Source: CAYZUE01 sp964481825
GTDB taxonomy: Archaea > Hydrothermarchaeota > Hydrothermarchaeia > Hydrothermarchaeales > JALUUU01
NCBI GenBank assembly: GCA_964481825.1
Contig: CAYZUE010000046.1
Coordinates: 1-9,950, forward strand
DNA: 9,950 nt
Direction: 5' to 3'
How positions within the stretch are numbered: position 1 is the stretch's first letter; each line of letters begins with the position of its first letter. Shown here piece after piece: positions 1 to 6,185 of the stretch. The notes below the pieces were generated by a model. That model worked only from the letters and a program-made list of their open reading frames with translations. It was not told the origin of the DNA and made no database searches. Position numbers and translations under genes: made by a program.

Positions 1-3
1 AAA

Positions 4-891
4 TTACTTTAGTCCGGCTCTACTAATTATTTCCCCCACTGCATAATCCATACCTACAGGCATGATATGAGCTCCAGAGAACCCTACTTCTTTAATGTTT
101 CTAAGTAACTCAGAGGTTATATCGATAGTTGTTTCTTTTAAATTAGTAGATTTTTCTAGACGTTGCATAATATCATCAGGTATTACAACACCGGGGACAT
201 GTTTTGCCATAAATTTTGCCATTCCTAACGATTTTAACGGGGCGATACCTACTAAAATCGGAATTCCACAATCTTTTGTTTCATCCCTTAATTCTCCAAG
301 TATATTTGAATCATAAATTACTTGTGTCTGTGAGAATTCAGCGCCAGCTCTAATTTTTTTTTCAAATTTTATAAGTTCAGGTTCAAGAGGTCGCATTCCT
401 GGACTGAGTCCAACACCTACATGCATTTTTGGTGCAACTTTTAACTTATTACCTGCCATATCTGTACCTTCATCTATCATAATTCGTAATAATTTCGTAA
501 GTTGGACACTATCCAGATCAAAAACAGCTTTTGATTCAGGATGATCACCCATCCGTGGGTGATCACCAGTTAATGCAAGAACATTTTTTAACCCTAATGC
601 AGCGGCTCCTAGGATATCACTCTGGATTGCAATTCGATTACGGTCTCTGCAAGTTACTTGATAAACAGCTTCAATTTCTACTTCATTTTGCATTATAAAG
701 CACGGGACTAGGGTATTCATTATTACTATCCCTAATGGATTATCAGTAACGTTAGAAGCTATAACATGACCTTTCAAGTATTCGGCTTGCTCAATTATTG
801 TAGTTCGGTCGGCACCTTTTGGTGGATCAATTTCACCACTAATTGTGAATTTATTTTCTTTTAAAGACCGCATAAGTTTGCTAAATATCAT
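4..891 (-). CDS. metF: Methylenetetrahydrofolate reductase, MetF-type TIM barrel
   Basis: This 295-residue protein is a flavin-dependent reductase of 5,10-methylene-H4F to 5-methyl-H4F, acting in the cytoplasm in the methyl branch of C1 metabolism (Wood-Ljungdahl type or methionine synthesis). Its length fits the single-domain MetF barrel. ISGEIDPP near residues 17-24 carries the family's catalytic Glu (E20). TCRDRNR (80-86), ALTGDHP (106-112, D110 matching the flavin/folate Asp), a second GDHP (115-118), GAEFSQTQ (183-190) and GIAPLKS (215-221) match conserved barrel strands. The TGDHPxxGDHP form is typical of MetF proteins that pair with MetV. Its ATG overlaps the metV stop as ATGA, so translational coupling is likely. 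The stop codon is three bases from the window edge, so any further operon genes (for example hdr genes) cannot be seen. The in vivo electron donor is unknown; no NADH-specific domain is visible. Confidence 0.92.
   Translation of the reverse strand: MIFSKLMRSLKENKFTISGEIDPPKGADRTTIIEQAEYLKGHVIASNVTDNPLGIVIMNTLVPCFIMQNEVEIEAVYQVTCRDRNRIAIQSDILGAAALGLKNVLALTGDHPRMGDHPESKAVFDLDSVQLTKLLRIMIDEGTDMAGNKLKVAPKMHVGVGLSPGMRPLEPELIKFEKKIRAGAEFSQTQVIYDSNILGELRDETKDCGIPILVGIAPLKSLGMAKFMAKHVPGVVIPDDIMQRLEKSTNLKETTIDITSELLRNIKEVGFSGAHIMPVGMDYAVGEIISRAGLK
542..565. repeat. Perfect 10-bp inverted repeat inside metF
   Basis: TGATCACCCA at 542-551 and TGGGTGATCA at 556-565 are perfect reverse complements separated by 4 bases. 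They would form a stable GC-containing hairpin in the metF mRNA. The repeat lies exactly on the codons for the duplicated GDHP motif (residues 109-118), so protein constraint plus codon choice can explain it. A regulatory role is not shown. Confidence 0.55.
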
Positions 892-1550
892 CTTATACTC
901 CTAGGATGTACACGAATTGAAAAATCTTTAGGATTGTTTATAATCTTCATATTTTCTAGTTCGCCAATATCTTTAAGCCGATTGTATATATCAATCCAGA
1001 TACAATTATTTTCAGGGTAAACTTCACAACTATTATCTAATACCCCTCCACAGGGGCCATTCATAATACTTTTAGGGCATTTTGCTATTGGACAAATACC
1101 ACCGGTTAAATGCAATATACAATTTCCACAGCCTATGCATTGTTCCTTAAAAACTTCACCTTCAGGGAGTCCCATAAAAAAAGTATCAAATCCAGGAATT
1201 ACTGCTTTTTTACCTGCAAAATAGGTTAATGATTGGACACCTACACCACATGCTAAAGACACAAGGACATCTGCTTCTTTAATTCTTTCTGAAGTTCTTG
1301 CAAGGGTAATAATTGCATCATCATCCTTTAATTGTTTCTTAGAAGCCCTGTCTTTCCATGCGCATTGTCTACCTGTTACACCTGATGCAACAACTTCGAT
1401 TCCAGTTTCTTTAATAAGTTTTTCAATTTTTAAAACTCCAGGTTTGCCCCCTTCCCCATAGCACCCTCCACAGCCAATTATAGCCACTTTTTTATAAGGC
1501 TTAACCATTTTACAAATATCAGTACTATCCTTAAATTTTCTAACAATCAT
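888..1550 (-). CDS. metV: MetV-like iron-sulfur partner of MetF (MTHFR C-terminal family)
   Basis: This 220-residue, cysteine-rich protein matches the MTHFR_C/MetV family, the small subunit that feeds electrons to MetF in acetogens and some archaea. The N-terminal part has IIGCGGCYGEGG (24-35; C27, C30) and C63 and C101. The C-terminal hallmark has CIGCGNC (C138, C141, C144), TGGICPIAKCPK (149-160; C153, C158), NGPCGG (164-169; C167), then C175 and C183 before a Trp. These are expected to bind iron-sulfur clusters and possibly a zinc; the assignment of each ligand is inferred. In Moorella and Acetobacterium the homologue bridges MetF to HdrABC/MvhD or RnfC-type partners; none is visible here. 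It is first in the metV-metF unit, with an overlap of four bases to metF. A TATA-like element 27 bases upstream suggests a leaderless or nearly leaderless mRNA. Confidence 0.88.
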   Translation of the reverse strand: MIVRKFKDSTDICKMVKPYKKVAIIGCGGCYGEGGKPGVLKIEKLIKETGIEVVASGVTGRQCAWKDRASKKQLKDDDAIITLARTSERIKEADVLVSLACGVGVQSLTYFAGKKAVIPGFDTFFMGLPEGEVFKEQCIGCGNCILHLTGGICPIAKCPKSIMNGPCGGVLDNSCEVYPENNCIWIDIYNRLKDIGELENMKIINNPKDFSIRVHPRSIR

Positions 1551-1569
1551 TTAATTGCTCCATTTATAC

Positions 1570-1584
1570 TTTTTAAATATATAA
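1570..1584. promoter_or_regulatory. TATA-like element shared by divergent metV and cofG
   Basis: The only strong TATA-like stretch in the 67-base gap is TTTTTAAATATATAA. It reads as a TATA box on both strands. Its centre is about 27 bases before the metV ATG (fitting a leaderless start) and about 41 bases before the cofG ATG (fitting a leader of about 15 bases). No clear purine-rich BRE is seen on either side. The assignment rests on spacing and composition only. Confidence 0.5.
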
Positions 1585-1617
1585 GTTATAACATCGAATA
1601 AATAAACGGATTACAAA

Positions 1618-2607
1618 ATGTTAATAACATATTCAAAGAATATTTTCATTCCAGTAACAGATGCATGTATTAATTCTTGCGCCTACTGTGGTTTCAAATC
1701 TAATAAACCCAAAATAATGTCCATGCGCACTATAAACTCTTTAATTCTAACTGCAAAAAAAATGGGATGTAAAGAAGCACTCTTTACATATGGAGAAAAT
1801 CCTGAAAGTAACACTTTCATCCGGAAACAACTTAAAAAATGGGGTTTTTCAAGTAGCTTAGAATACTTATATGATCTATGCCGTCTTTCACTCAAACATG
1901 GTATCCTTCCACATTCTAACCCTGGTGTATTGAATTTAGAAGAACTTAAAACTATCAAAGAATTAAATGCATCTCTCGGATTGATGTTAGAAAATTCCTC
2001 AACACGTTTTCATTTAGAAGGGATGCCTCATTATAATTGTCCCAGTAAAAAACCGAAAGTTCGATTGAGAACGTTACAAAATGCAGGTAAATTAAAAATT
2101 CCATATACAACGGGTCTCTTGATAGGGATTGGTGAGACTATGGGTGAGATTGAAGATTCTTTGAATGAGATTGCGAAGGTGCATTCTAAATACAATAATA
2201 TTCAAGAGATTATCATTCAAAATTTTAGGCCAAAAAAAGAAACGTCTATGGAAAAATTCCCTACACCTACAACTTACAAAATGATATACACCCTAAAAAT
2301 GGCGAGAAATCTTTTTCCAAAAGTAGGAATTCAGATTCCTCCTAATCTAAATCCTTACACTTGGAGTATTTACCCTCTTTTTGGAATGGATGATTTAGGG
2401 GGAATTTCTCCAGTAACAACAGATTATATCAATCCAATGGATAACTGGCCAGATATCCCGAATCTTAAACAGATATTAACAAATTTAAACTTTCAACTTA
2501 GGGAACGTCTCCCTATATATCCAAAATTCATAAATAAAGGTTGGTATTCTAATGAACTTGAAGAACTAATACTTAATTATGTGAACAAAGATGGGTTAGT
2601 TAAATAA
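1618..2607 (+). CDS. cofG: FO synthase subunit CofG, radical SAM
   Basis: CofG (7,8-didemethyl-8-hydroxy-5-deazariboflavin synthase, EC 4.3.1.32) closes the deazaflavin ring of Fo using the product of CofH, the first dedicated stage of F420 synthesis. The radical SAM motif CINSCAYC (C17, C21, C24) sits at the N-terminus, after FIPVTD as usual for CofG. Further family signatures are EALFTYGENPE, LPHSNPGVLN, ASLGLMLE, IPYTTGLLIGIGET, IQEIIIQNFRPK and GGISPVTTDYINP. At 329 residues it has the normal length of the stand-alone archaeal form, not the fused FbiC. The ATG start leaves only 16 residues before the first cluster Cys, which is typical. It overlaps cofH by one base (TAATG), so the two are surely one operon. 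MqnC/MqnE-type proteins are relatives, but the signatures and pairing point to CofG. Confidence 0.96.
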   Translation: MLITYSKNIFIPVTDACINSCAYCGFKSNKPKIMSMRTINSLILTAKKMGCKEALFTYGENPESNTFIRKQLKKWGFSSSLEYLYDLCRLSLKHGILPHSNPGVLNLEELKTIKELNASLGLMLENSSTRFHLEGMPHYNCPSKKPKVRLRTLQNAGKLKIPYTTGLLIGIGETMGEIEDSLNEIAKVHSKYNNIQEIIIQNFRPKKETSMEKFPTPTTYKMIYTLKMARNLFPKVGIQIPPNLNPYTWSIYPLFGMDDLGGISPVTTDYINPMDNWPDIPNLKQILTNLNFQLRERLPIYPKFINKGWYSNELEELILNYVNKDGLVK

Positions 2608-3716
2608 TGGCATTTTATAATTCATTTACGATTGATTCTTACTTAGATGAAATTCTTCATCGAGCTATTGAAAATAAACGTTTATCTAAAGAAGAAGGAT
2701 TAAGACTTCTAAAATCGTCGCCTGCAGAATCATTTATAATTGCAAATGTTGCTAACCAAATAACTCGAAAAAAGATAGGGCAAGATATAACTTTTGTAAT
2801 TAATCGAAATATAAATTTCACAAATGTCTGTATTAATCATTGTAGTTTTTGTGCGTTTCGTCAAGAAATGGATAGTTCAAAATCTTATTTTTTATCAACT
2901 GATCAAGTTCTTTCAAAATGTATAAATGCTGAGAAACTTGGTGCAACAGAAGTTTGTATACAGGGAGGGCTCCATCCACATGTCGAACTAGATTACTATG
3001 TGTCTTTAATTAAATTGATTAAAGAGTCCACTAATCTACATATCCACGCATTTTCTCCTATGGAAATATCATATATTTCTAGATCAAATGGGATTTCCAT
3101 TAATGAGGTAATTAAAATTTTAAAAGATGATGGTTTAGATTCTATCCCTGGAACAGCTGCAGAAATTCTTAATGATGATGTTAGAAAAAAAATATGTCCA
3201 GAAAAAATCACATCTAACGAATGGATAGAGATTATTATGGAAGCTCATAAATCAGATATCCCAACTACATCTACAATGCTTTATGGGCATGTTGAGTCCA
3301 CTGAGAACATTATTGAGCATCTTAGCATTCTTCGAAACATCCAAGATCAAACAAATGGATTTTCAGAGTTCGTTCCGTTATCTTTTGTGCATTATAATGC
3401 TCCTCTCTATAAATCAAATGGAAGTAGAAGAGGCTCAACCGGTATAGAAGATTTAAAAATAATCTCAACCTCACGTCTTTTCTTAGATAATTTTAAGAAT
3501 ATCCAAGCATCGTGGGTTAAATTTGGCCCTAAATTAGCCCAATTGATGCTTAATTATGGTGCAAATGATCTTGGCGGCACATTAATGGAAGAAAAAATAT
3601 CCCGTAGTGCTGGGCTTTCTTTTGAGATGATTACAGATAGAGATATAAAGGATATTATAATTAACTCTGGCTTACACCCCCAGCAGCGTGATACATTATA
3701 CAATCTCATAAACTAA
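2607..3716 (+). CDS. cofH: FO synthase subunit CofH, radical SAM
   Basis: CofH (5-amino-6-(D-ribitylamino)uracil--L-tyrosine 4-hydroxyphenyl transferase, EC 2.5.1.147) joins a tyrosine-derived fragment to the pyrimidine, giving the CofG substrate. The cluster motif is CINHCSFC (C75, C79, C82), preceded by VINRNINFTNV. Other CofH signatures are EVCIQGGLHP, HIHAFSPMEI, DSIPGTAAEIL, TTSTMLYGH, EFVPLSFVH and NDLGGTLMEEKISRSAG. The 369-residue length is normal. The start codon is created by the TAATG overlap with cofG, implying reinitiation or coupled translation. MqnC and MqnE of the futalosine pathway are homologous alternatives, but adjacency to cofG decides. The other F420 genes (cofC, cofD, cofE) are not in the window. 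Confidence 0.95.
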   Translation: MAFYNSFTIDSYLDEILHRAIENKRLSKEEGLRLLKSSPAESFIIANVANQITRKKIGQDITFVINRNINFTNVCINHCSFCAFRQEMDSSKSYFLSTDQVLSKCINAEKLGATEVCIQGGLHPHVELDYYVSLIKLIKESTNLHIHAFSPMEISYISRSNGISINEVIKILKDDGLDSIPGTAAEILNDDVRKKICPEKITSNEWIEIIMEAHKSDIPTTSTMLYGHVESTENIIEHLSILRNIQDQTNGFSEFVPLSFVHYNAPLYKSNGSRRGSTGIEDLKIISTSRLFLDNFKNIQASWVKFGPKLAQLMLNYGANDLGGTLMEEKISRSAGLSFEMITDRDIKDIIINSGLHPQQRDTLYNLIN

Positions 3717-3725
3717 AATTTTAAG

Positions 3726-3757
3726 AATTTGGCAATCCAATTATTTATTTTTAATTT
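3726..3757 (+). terminator. Likely terminator of cofG-cofH
   Basis: Starting about ten bases after the cofH stop there is a short hairpin, TTGG-CAAT-CCAA (3729-3740), with one more A-T/T-A pair set possible across a bulge. It is followed by the T-rich run TTATTTATTTTTAATTT (3741-3757). A T-rich tract suffices for archaeal RNA polymerase termination. The same tract is also the best TATA-like sequence for the pirin gene, so the two roles may overlap. Confidence 0.45.
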
Positions 3758-3764
3758 CCAACTG

Positions 3765-3781
3765 TTAACAATCGTTGTTAA
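3765..3781. promoter_or_regulatory. Perfect inverted repeat before the pirin gene, possible operator
   Basis: TTAACAA (3765-3771) and TTGTTAA (3775-3781) are perfect reverse complements around a TCG spacer. The repeat ends six bases before the pirin ATG and lies about 17-30 bases after the T-rich TATA-like tract at 3741-3754, so it would cover the expected transcription start. That position and the roughly 10-base half-site spacing suit a dimeric winged-helix repressor. A hairpin with a 3-base loop is the alternative. Binding is inferred. Confidence 0.4.
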
Positions 3782-3787
3782 ATCTGA

Positions 3788-4624
3788 ATGAGGAAAAAAA
3801 TTCTTAGAATAACAAGGAGTGAACCAACAATTGAAGGGGCTGGAGTAAATATAAATCGGGCATTTGGATATCATGACGCATCTTTAGATCCTTTTTTACT
3901 TTTTGACATTTTTTATTCTTCGAATCCTGAAGACTATATCAAAGGATTCCCATTTCACCCTCATAGAGGAATCGAGACTATAACTTACCTTCTCAAAGGA
4001 GAGATTAATCATCGTGATAATTTAGGATATAATGGGACCCTTAAATCTGGAGAAGTACAATGGATGACTGCAGGTAGTGGGATTATTCATGAAGAGATGC
4101 CCCGACAAAAGAAGGGATTACTCCACGGATTTCAACTTTGGGTAAACCTCCCAGCTTCTCATAAGATGATATCTCCGAGGTATCAACATTTAGAAGAAAA
4201 TAGAATTCCTAAAATTAATTTTAGTCCAGGTGTAACTTTAAAACTTATTTGTGGAAAAATTGGTAATATAACCGGCCCTATTAAAGAGATAATATCAGAA
4301 GTACAATATTTTCAAGTAATTATTAAACCTAAATCCGAATTTAATTTAAATTTTAATAGAAATCACAATGTTATTGCTTATATCATTTCAGGTGAAGCAT
4401 ATTTTGATAAAGGTCAGATTGTCAAATCACAACACCTTATAATTTTTAAAAAGGGTGGTAAATTGACTGTAAAAACTGAAGACAGGGAAGTTCAATTTAT
4501 TCTTCTATCCGGGCATCCAATTGGTGAATCAGTAGCCTGGAGAGGACCAATTGTTATGAACACAGAGGAAGAGTTAAAGATTGCATTTAACGAATACCAA
4601 CATGGAGTATTTATAAAAAAATAA
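3788..4624 (+). CDS. Pirin-like bicupin protein
   Basis: The protein is a full-length pirin family member (278 residues; bicupin fold, iron-binding N-terminal cupin). FPFHPHRGIET (54-64) supplies H57 and H59, and GSGIIHEEMP (97-106) supplies H101 and E103, matching the four metal ligands of characterised pirins. TITYLLKGEINHRDNLG and HGFQLWVNLPASHK are further family signatures. The C-terminal cupin contains NVIAYIISGEAYF and ends with HPIGESVAWRGPIVMN. Some pirins have quercetin 2,3-dioxygenase activity and others act as redox-responsive regulators; the substrate here cannot be told. It stands alone: it follows cofH by 71 bases behind a probable terminator and meets the aldo/keto reductase gene tail to tail with two bases between stops. 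The inverted repeat upstream may control it. Confidence 0.93.
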   Translation: MRKKILRITRSEPTIEGAGVNINRAFGYHDASLDPFLLFDIFYSSNPEDYIKGFPFHPHRGIETITYLLKGEINHRDNLGYNGTLKSGEVQWMTAGSGIIHEEMPRQKKGLLHGFQLWVNLPASHKMISPRYQHLEENRIPKINFSPGVTLKLICGKIGNITGPIKEIISEVQYFQVIIKPKSEFNLNFNRNHNVIAYIISGEAYFDKGQIVKSQHLIIFKKGGKLTVKTEDREVQFILLSGHPIGESVAWRGPIVMNTEEELKIAFNEYQHGVFIKK

Positions 4625-4626
4625 TT

Positions 4627-5457
4627 CTATATTTTATAATACATGAGTTTTGTTGCATAAGGTGAGATAAGATTTATTAATTCATTTTTTTCTTTTTCAG
4701 ACATTTTTTTGAAAAGCTTTGCATAACTTACATTTTCTTCTAACTGATGGATAGTATCACATCCAATTACAGCCGTTGTTATAGGATGCGATAATGCAAA
4801 TCTAAAAAATGGGTCCATTCCAGTATAAAAGGGTAATTTTCGTACTAATCCTCTTAAATAAACCTTCATTCCAATTATTCCCATTTTTTTATCTGTTGCA
4901 AGTGGAATGACTTTTTCAATAAAACTTTCATATTGAGGTTCTGCAGGATTTATAGGTAATAAAACAGTATCAAAATCAAATCTATTTAAACATGCACAAA
5001 GTATATCCGGACTTTGGTGTCCGGTAATCCCTATGAATTTTACAACCCCTTCTTCCTTCGCTTCAATGAAGGCTTCAATTGCACCATTTGGACCAAATAT
5101 CTCTTTAATATCTGTTTCAGTTCTAACATCGTGAATTTGCCATAAATCCAAAAAATCTGTATTCATGTTTAATAATGTCTTATCCAAGTGTTTTAAAGCT
5201 CCTTTTTTGTCTCGGGCATGGGATTTACTCGATAGAAAAATCTCATCACGTTTCTCTCCGATGGCAATACCGTAGTAGGATTCACTTCCAGAATACGCTC
5301 TAGCTGATTCAAAATAATTAATTTTTAGATCTAATGCCCGATTGATTAAATCGTAAGCTTCTTTTTCATAATTATAAGTTCGGAGGAGTCCTTCACCTCC
5401 CAAACCTAAAATAGTTACTCTAGCACCAGTTTTACCAAGAATAGATTTTGGAATCAT
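4627..5457 (-). CDS. Aldo/keto reductase family oxidoreductase
   Basis: This 276-residue protein is a TIM-barrel aldo/keto reductase, expected to reduce a carbonyl with NAD(P)H in the cytoplasm. The N-terminal strand LGKTGARVTILGLGGEG (7-23) is typical. The catalytic tetrad region reads NYFESARAY (47-55), with Tyr Y55, Lys K78 in FLSSKSH and His H109 in LWQIHD. The usual tetrad Asp is replaced by Glu (E50, codon GAA). GVVKFIGITGH (137-147) and the cofactor-binding segment AVIGCDTIHQLEENV (229-243) follow. There is no C-terminal ferredoxin-like extension, unlike some archaeal relatives. The physiological substrate is unknown. The gene is monocistronic, convergent with the pirin gene and divergent from the SHOCT gene. 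Confidence 0.9.
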   Translation of the reverse strand: MIPKSILGKTGARVTILGLGGEGLLRTYNYEKEAYDLINRALDLKINYFESARAYSGSESYYGIAIGEKRDEIFLSSKSHARDKKGALKHLDKTLLNMNTDFLDLWQIHDVRTETDIKEIFGPNGAIEAFIEAKEEGVVKFIGITGHQSPDILCACLNRFDFDTVLLPINPAEPQYESFIEKVIPLATDKKMGIIGMKVYLRGLVRKLPFYTGMDPFFRFALSHPITTAVIGCDTIHQLEENVSYAKLFKKMSEKEKNELINLISPYATKLMYYKI

Positions 5458-5479
5458 AATATTTACTAATTATTATAAC

Positions 5480-5489
5480 TATTAATATA
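5480..5489 (-). promoter_or_regulatory. TATA-like box of the aldo/keto reductase gene
   Basis: On the minus strand the stretch reads TATATTAAT and is centred about 28 bases before the ATG, which would put the transcript start at or next to the start codon (leaderless mRNA). No ribosome binding site is visible between it and the gene, which agrees with this. Confidence 0.4.
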
Positions 5490-5569
5490 ATGATAGATGA
5501 TAACATTTTCAAAATATAGCAAAACGAAGTTAACCATTTTAAAGTGAAAACATAAAAAATTTATTAAAA

Positions 5570-5758
5570 ATGGAAGATAAAACTAAAAAAAGAAGATTAT
5601 GCGACGCGTGTACGTATATCACGATTAATAAGTCTAAACATGAATCTATTCCAGATGACAAAATTAGTAATCTCGAGAGATTGGCAAAACTAAAAGAAAA
5701 TGGAATTCTTACCGGAGAAGAATTTCTTGCAGAAAAGAAGAAAATACTAAAAGGTTGA
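5570..5758 (+). CDS. Small SHOCT-domain protein with N-terminal CxxC
   Basis: This 62-residue protein ends in LERLAKLKENGILTGEEF and a short Lys-rich tail (35-62), a clear match to the SHOCT domain (short C-terminal helical domain, usually appended to other domains and thought to mediate oligomerisation). The N-terminal half is basic and carries one CxxC pair (C11, C14 in RRLCDACTYI), possibly half of a zinc site completed by a second subunit, followed by a hydrophilic linker. There is no signal peptide or membrane segment. A TTTTAAA box (5537-5543) lies about 30 bases upstream, so the mRNA may be leaderless; no ribosome binding site is visible. It is a single-gene unit and its function is unknown. 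Confidence 0.75.
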   Translation: MEDKTKKRRLCDACTYITINKSKHESIPDDKISNLERLAKLKENGILTGEEFLAEKKKILKG

Positions 5759-5770
5759 ATTTATTAATTC

Positions 5771-5808
5771 GTTTTTAACAAGGAAGCTAATATTCCTTTA
5801 GCTTCTTT
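5771..5808 (+). terminator. T5 tract and 11-bp hairpin after the SHOCT gene
   Basis: A T5 tract (5772-5776) follows the stop codon by 13 bases and could end transcription. Directly after it, AAGGAAGCTAA (5780-5790) and TTAGCTTCTTT (5798-5808) form an 11-pair stem with one G-U pair and a 7-base loop. The hairpin is not followed by a long U run, so it may stabilise the 3' end or mark the 3' boundary for the oppositely directed tRNA-Phe transcript. Confidence 0.4.
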
Positions 5809-5894
5809 CACTTATTGAGTCTCCCTCCTACAATTGCTAACTGCTAATATGAGCATCAAAAGTACTTAAATATTCTTCATCTCAGGATGACAAG

Positions 5895-5968
5895 TGGAGT
5901 GGGCGAGATTTGAACTCGCGACATCTAGATCTTCAGTCTAGCGCTCTCCCAAACTGAGCTACCACTCC
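5895..5968 (-). tRNA. tRNA-Phe (anticodon GAA)
   Basis: The minus strand folds into a complete 74-base cloverleaf. The acceptor stem GGAGTGG/CCACTCC has seven perfect pairs, the D arm is GCTC-AGTTTGGGA-GAGC, the anticodon arm is CTAGA-CTGAAGA-TCTAG, and the T arm is GCGAG-TTCAAAT-CTCGC. Positions 34-36 read GAA. The variable loop has five bases and the discriminator is A. The 3' CCA is not encoded, so it must be added by a CCA transferase. No intron is present. Confidence 0.96.
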
Positions 5969-6185
5969 AAAGAATAAGTATTTCTCAATTATTACGAAAG
6001 ATTTCAGACTGTCCAAATTTATATAATTTACGCTTTTTTTTATTATAGTTCAAAAAAAATTTATTTTTTTTTTAATACGTTTCAATTTAAACAAGTGAAT
6101 TATAAAATGAGATACGTAATCTAGTAAAATATTAATCCAATAAAATCAAAACATTTAAAATATACTAAAAAAAAAGGAAAATATC
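5969..6185. other. Gene-free A/T-tract spacer before the DUF1015 gene
   Basis: These 217 bases hold no supportable ORF. A TATA-like stretch TTTATATAATTTA (6018-6030) is followed by T8 (6034-6041), A8 (6052-6059) and T10 (6064-6073); the A8/T10 pair can fold on itself. The oligo-T runs could stop plus-strand readthrough. TTTAAAATATA (6154-6164), centred 27 bases before the DUF1015 ATG, is the best promoter for that gene, and AAAAAGGA (6171-6178) is a weak ribosome binding site eight bases from it. Confidence 0.45.

Noticed and set aside
95..316. 73-codon plus-strand frame inside metF
   Set aside because: It is antisense to a well-conserved metF region and its translation shows no family motif.
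1683..1958. 91-codon minus-strand frame inside cofG
   Set aside because: It is a shadow of the radical SAM coding region, which has clear CofG motifs on the plus strand.
2996..3211. 71-codon minus-strand frame inside cofH
   Set aside because: It is antisense to conserved CofH sequence and has no recognisable features.
2607..3716. MqnC or MqnE (futalosine pathway) as an identity for the second radical SAM gene
   Set aside because: The family is homologous, but overlap with cofG and signatures such as HIHAFSPMEI and LGGTLMEEKISR fit CofH.
5007..5024. CCGGAC/GTCCGG 6-bp hairpin in the aldo/keto reductase gene
   Set aside because: It lies in conserved coding sequence (GHQSPD region) and is short enough to be chance.
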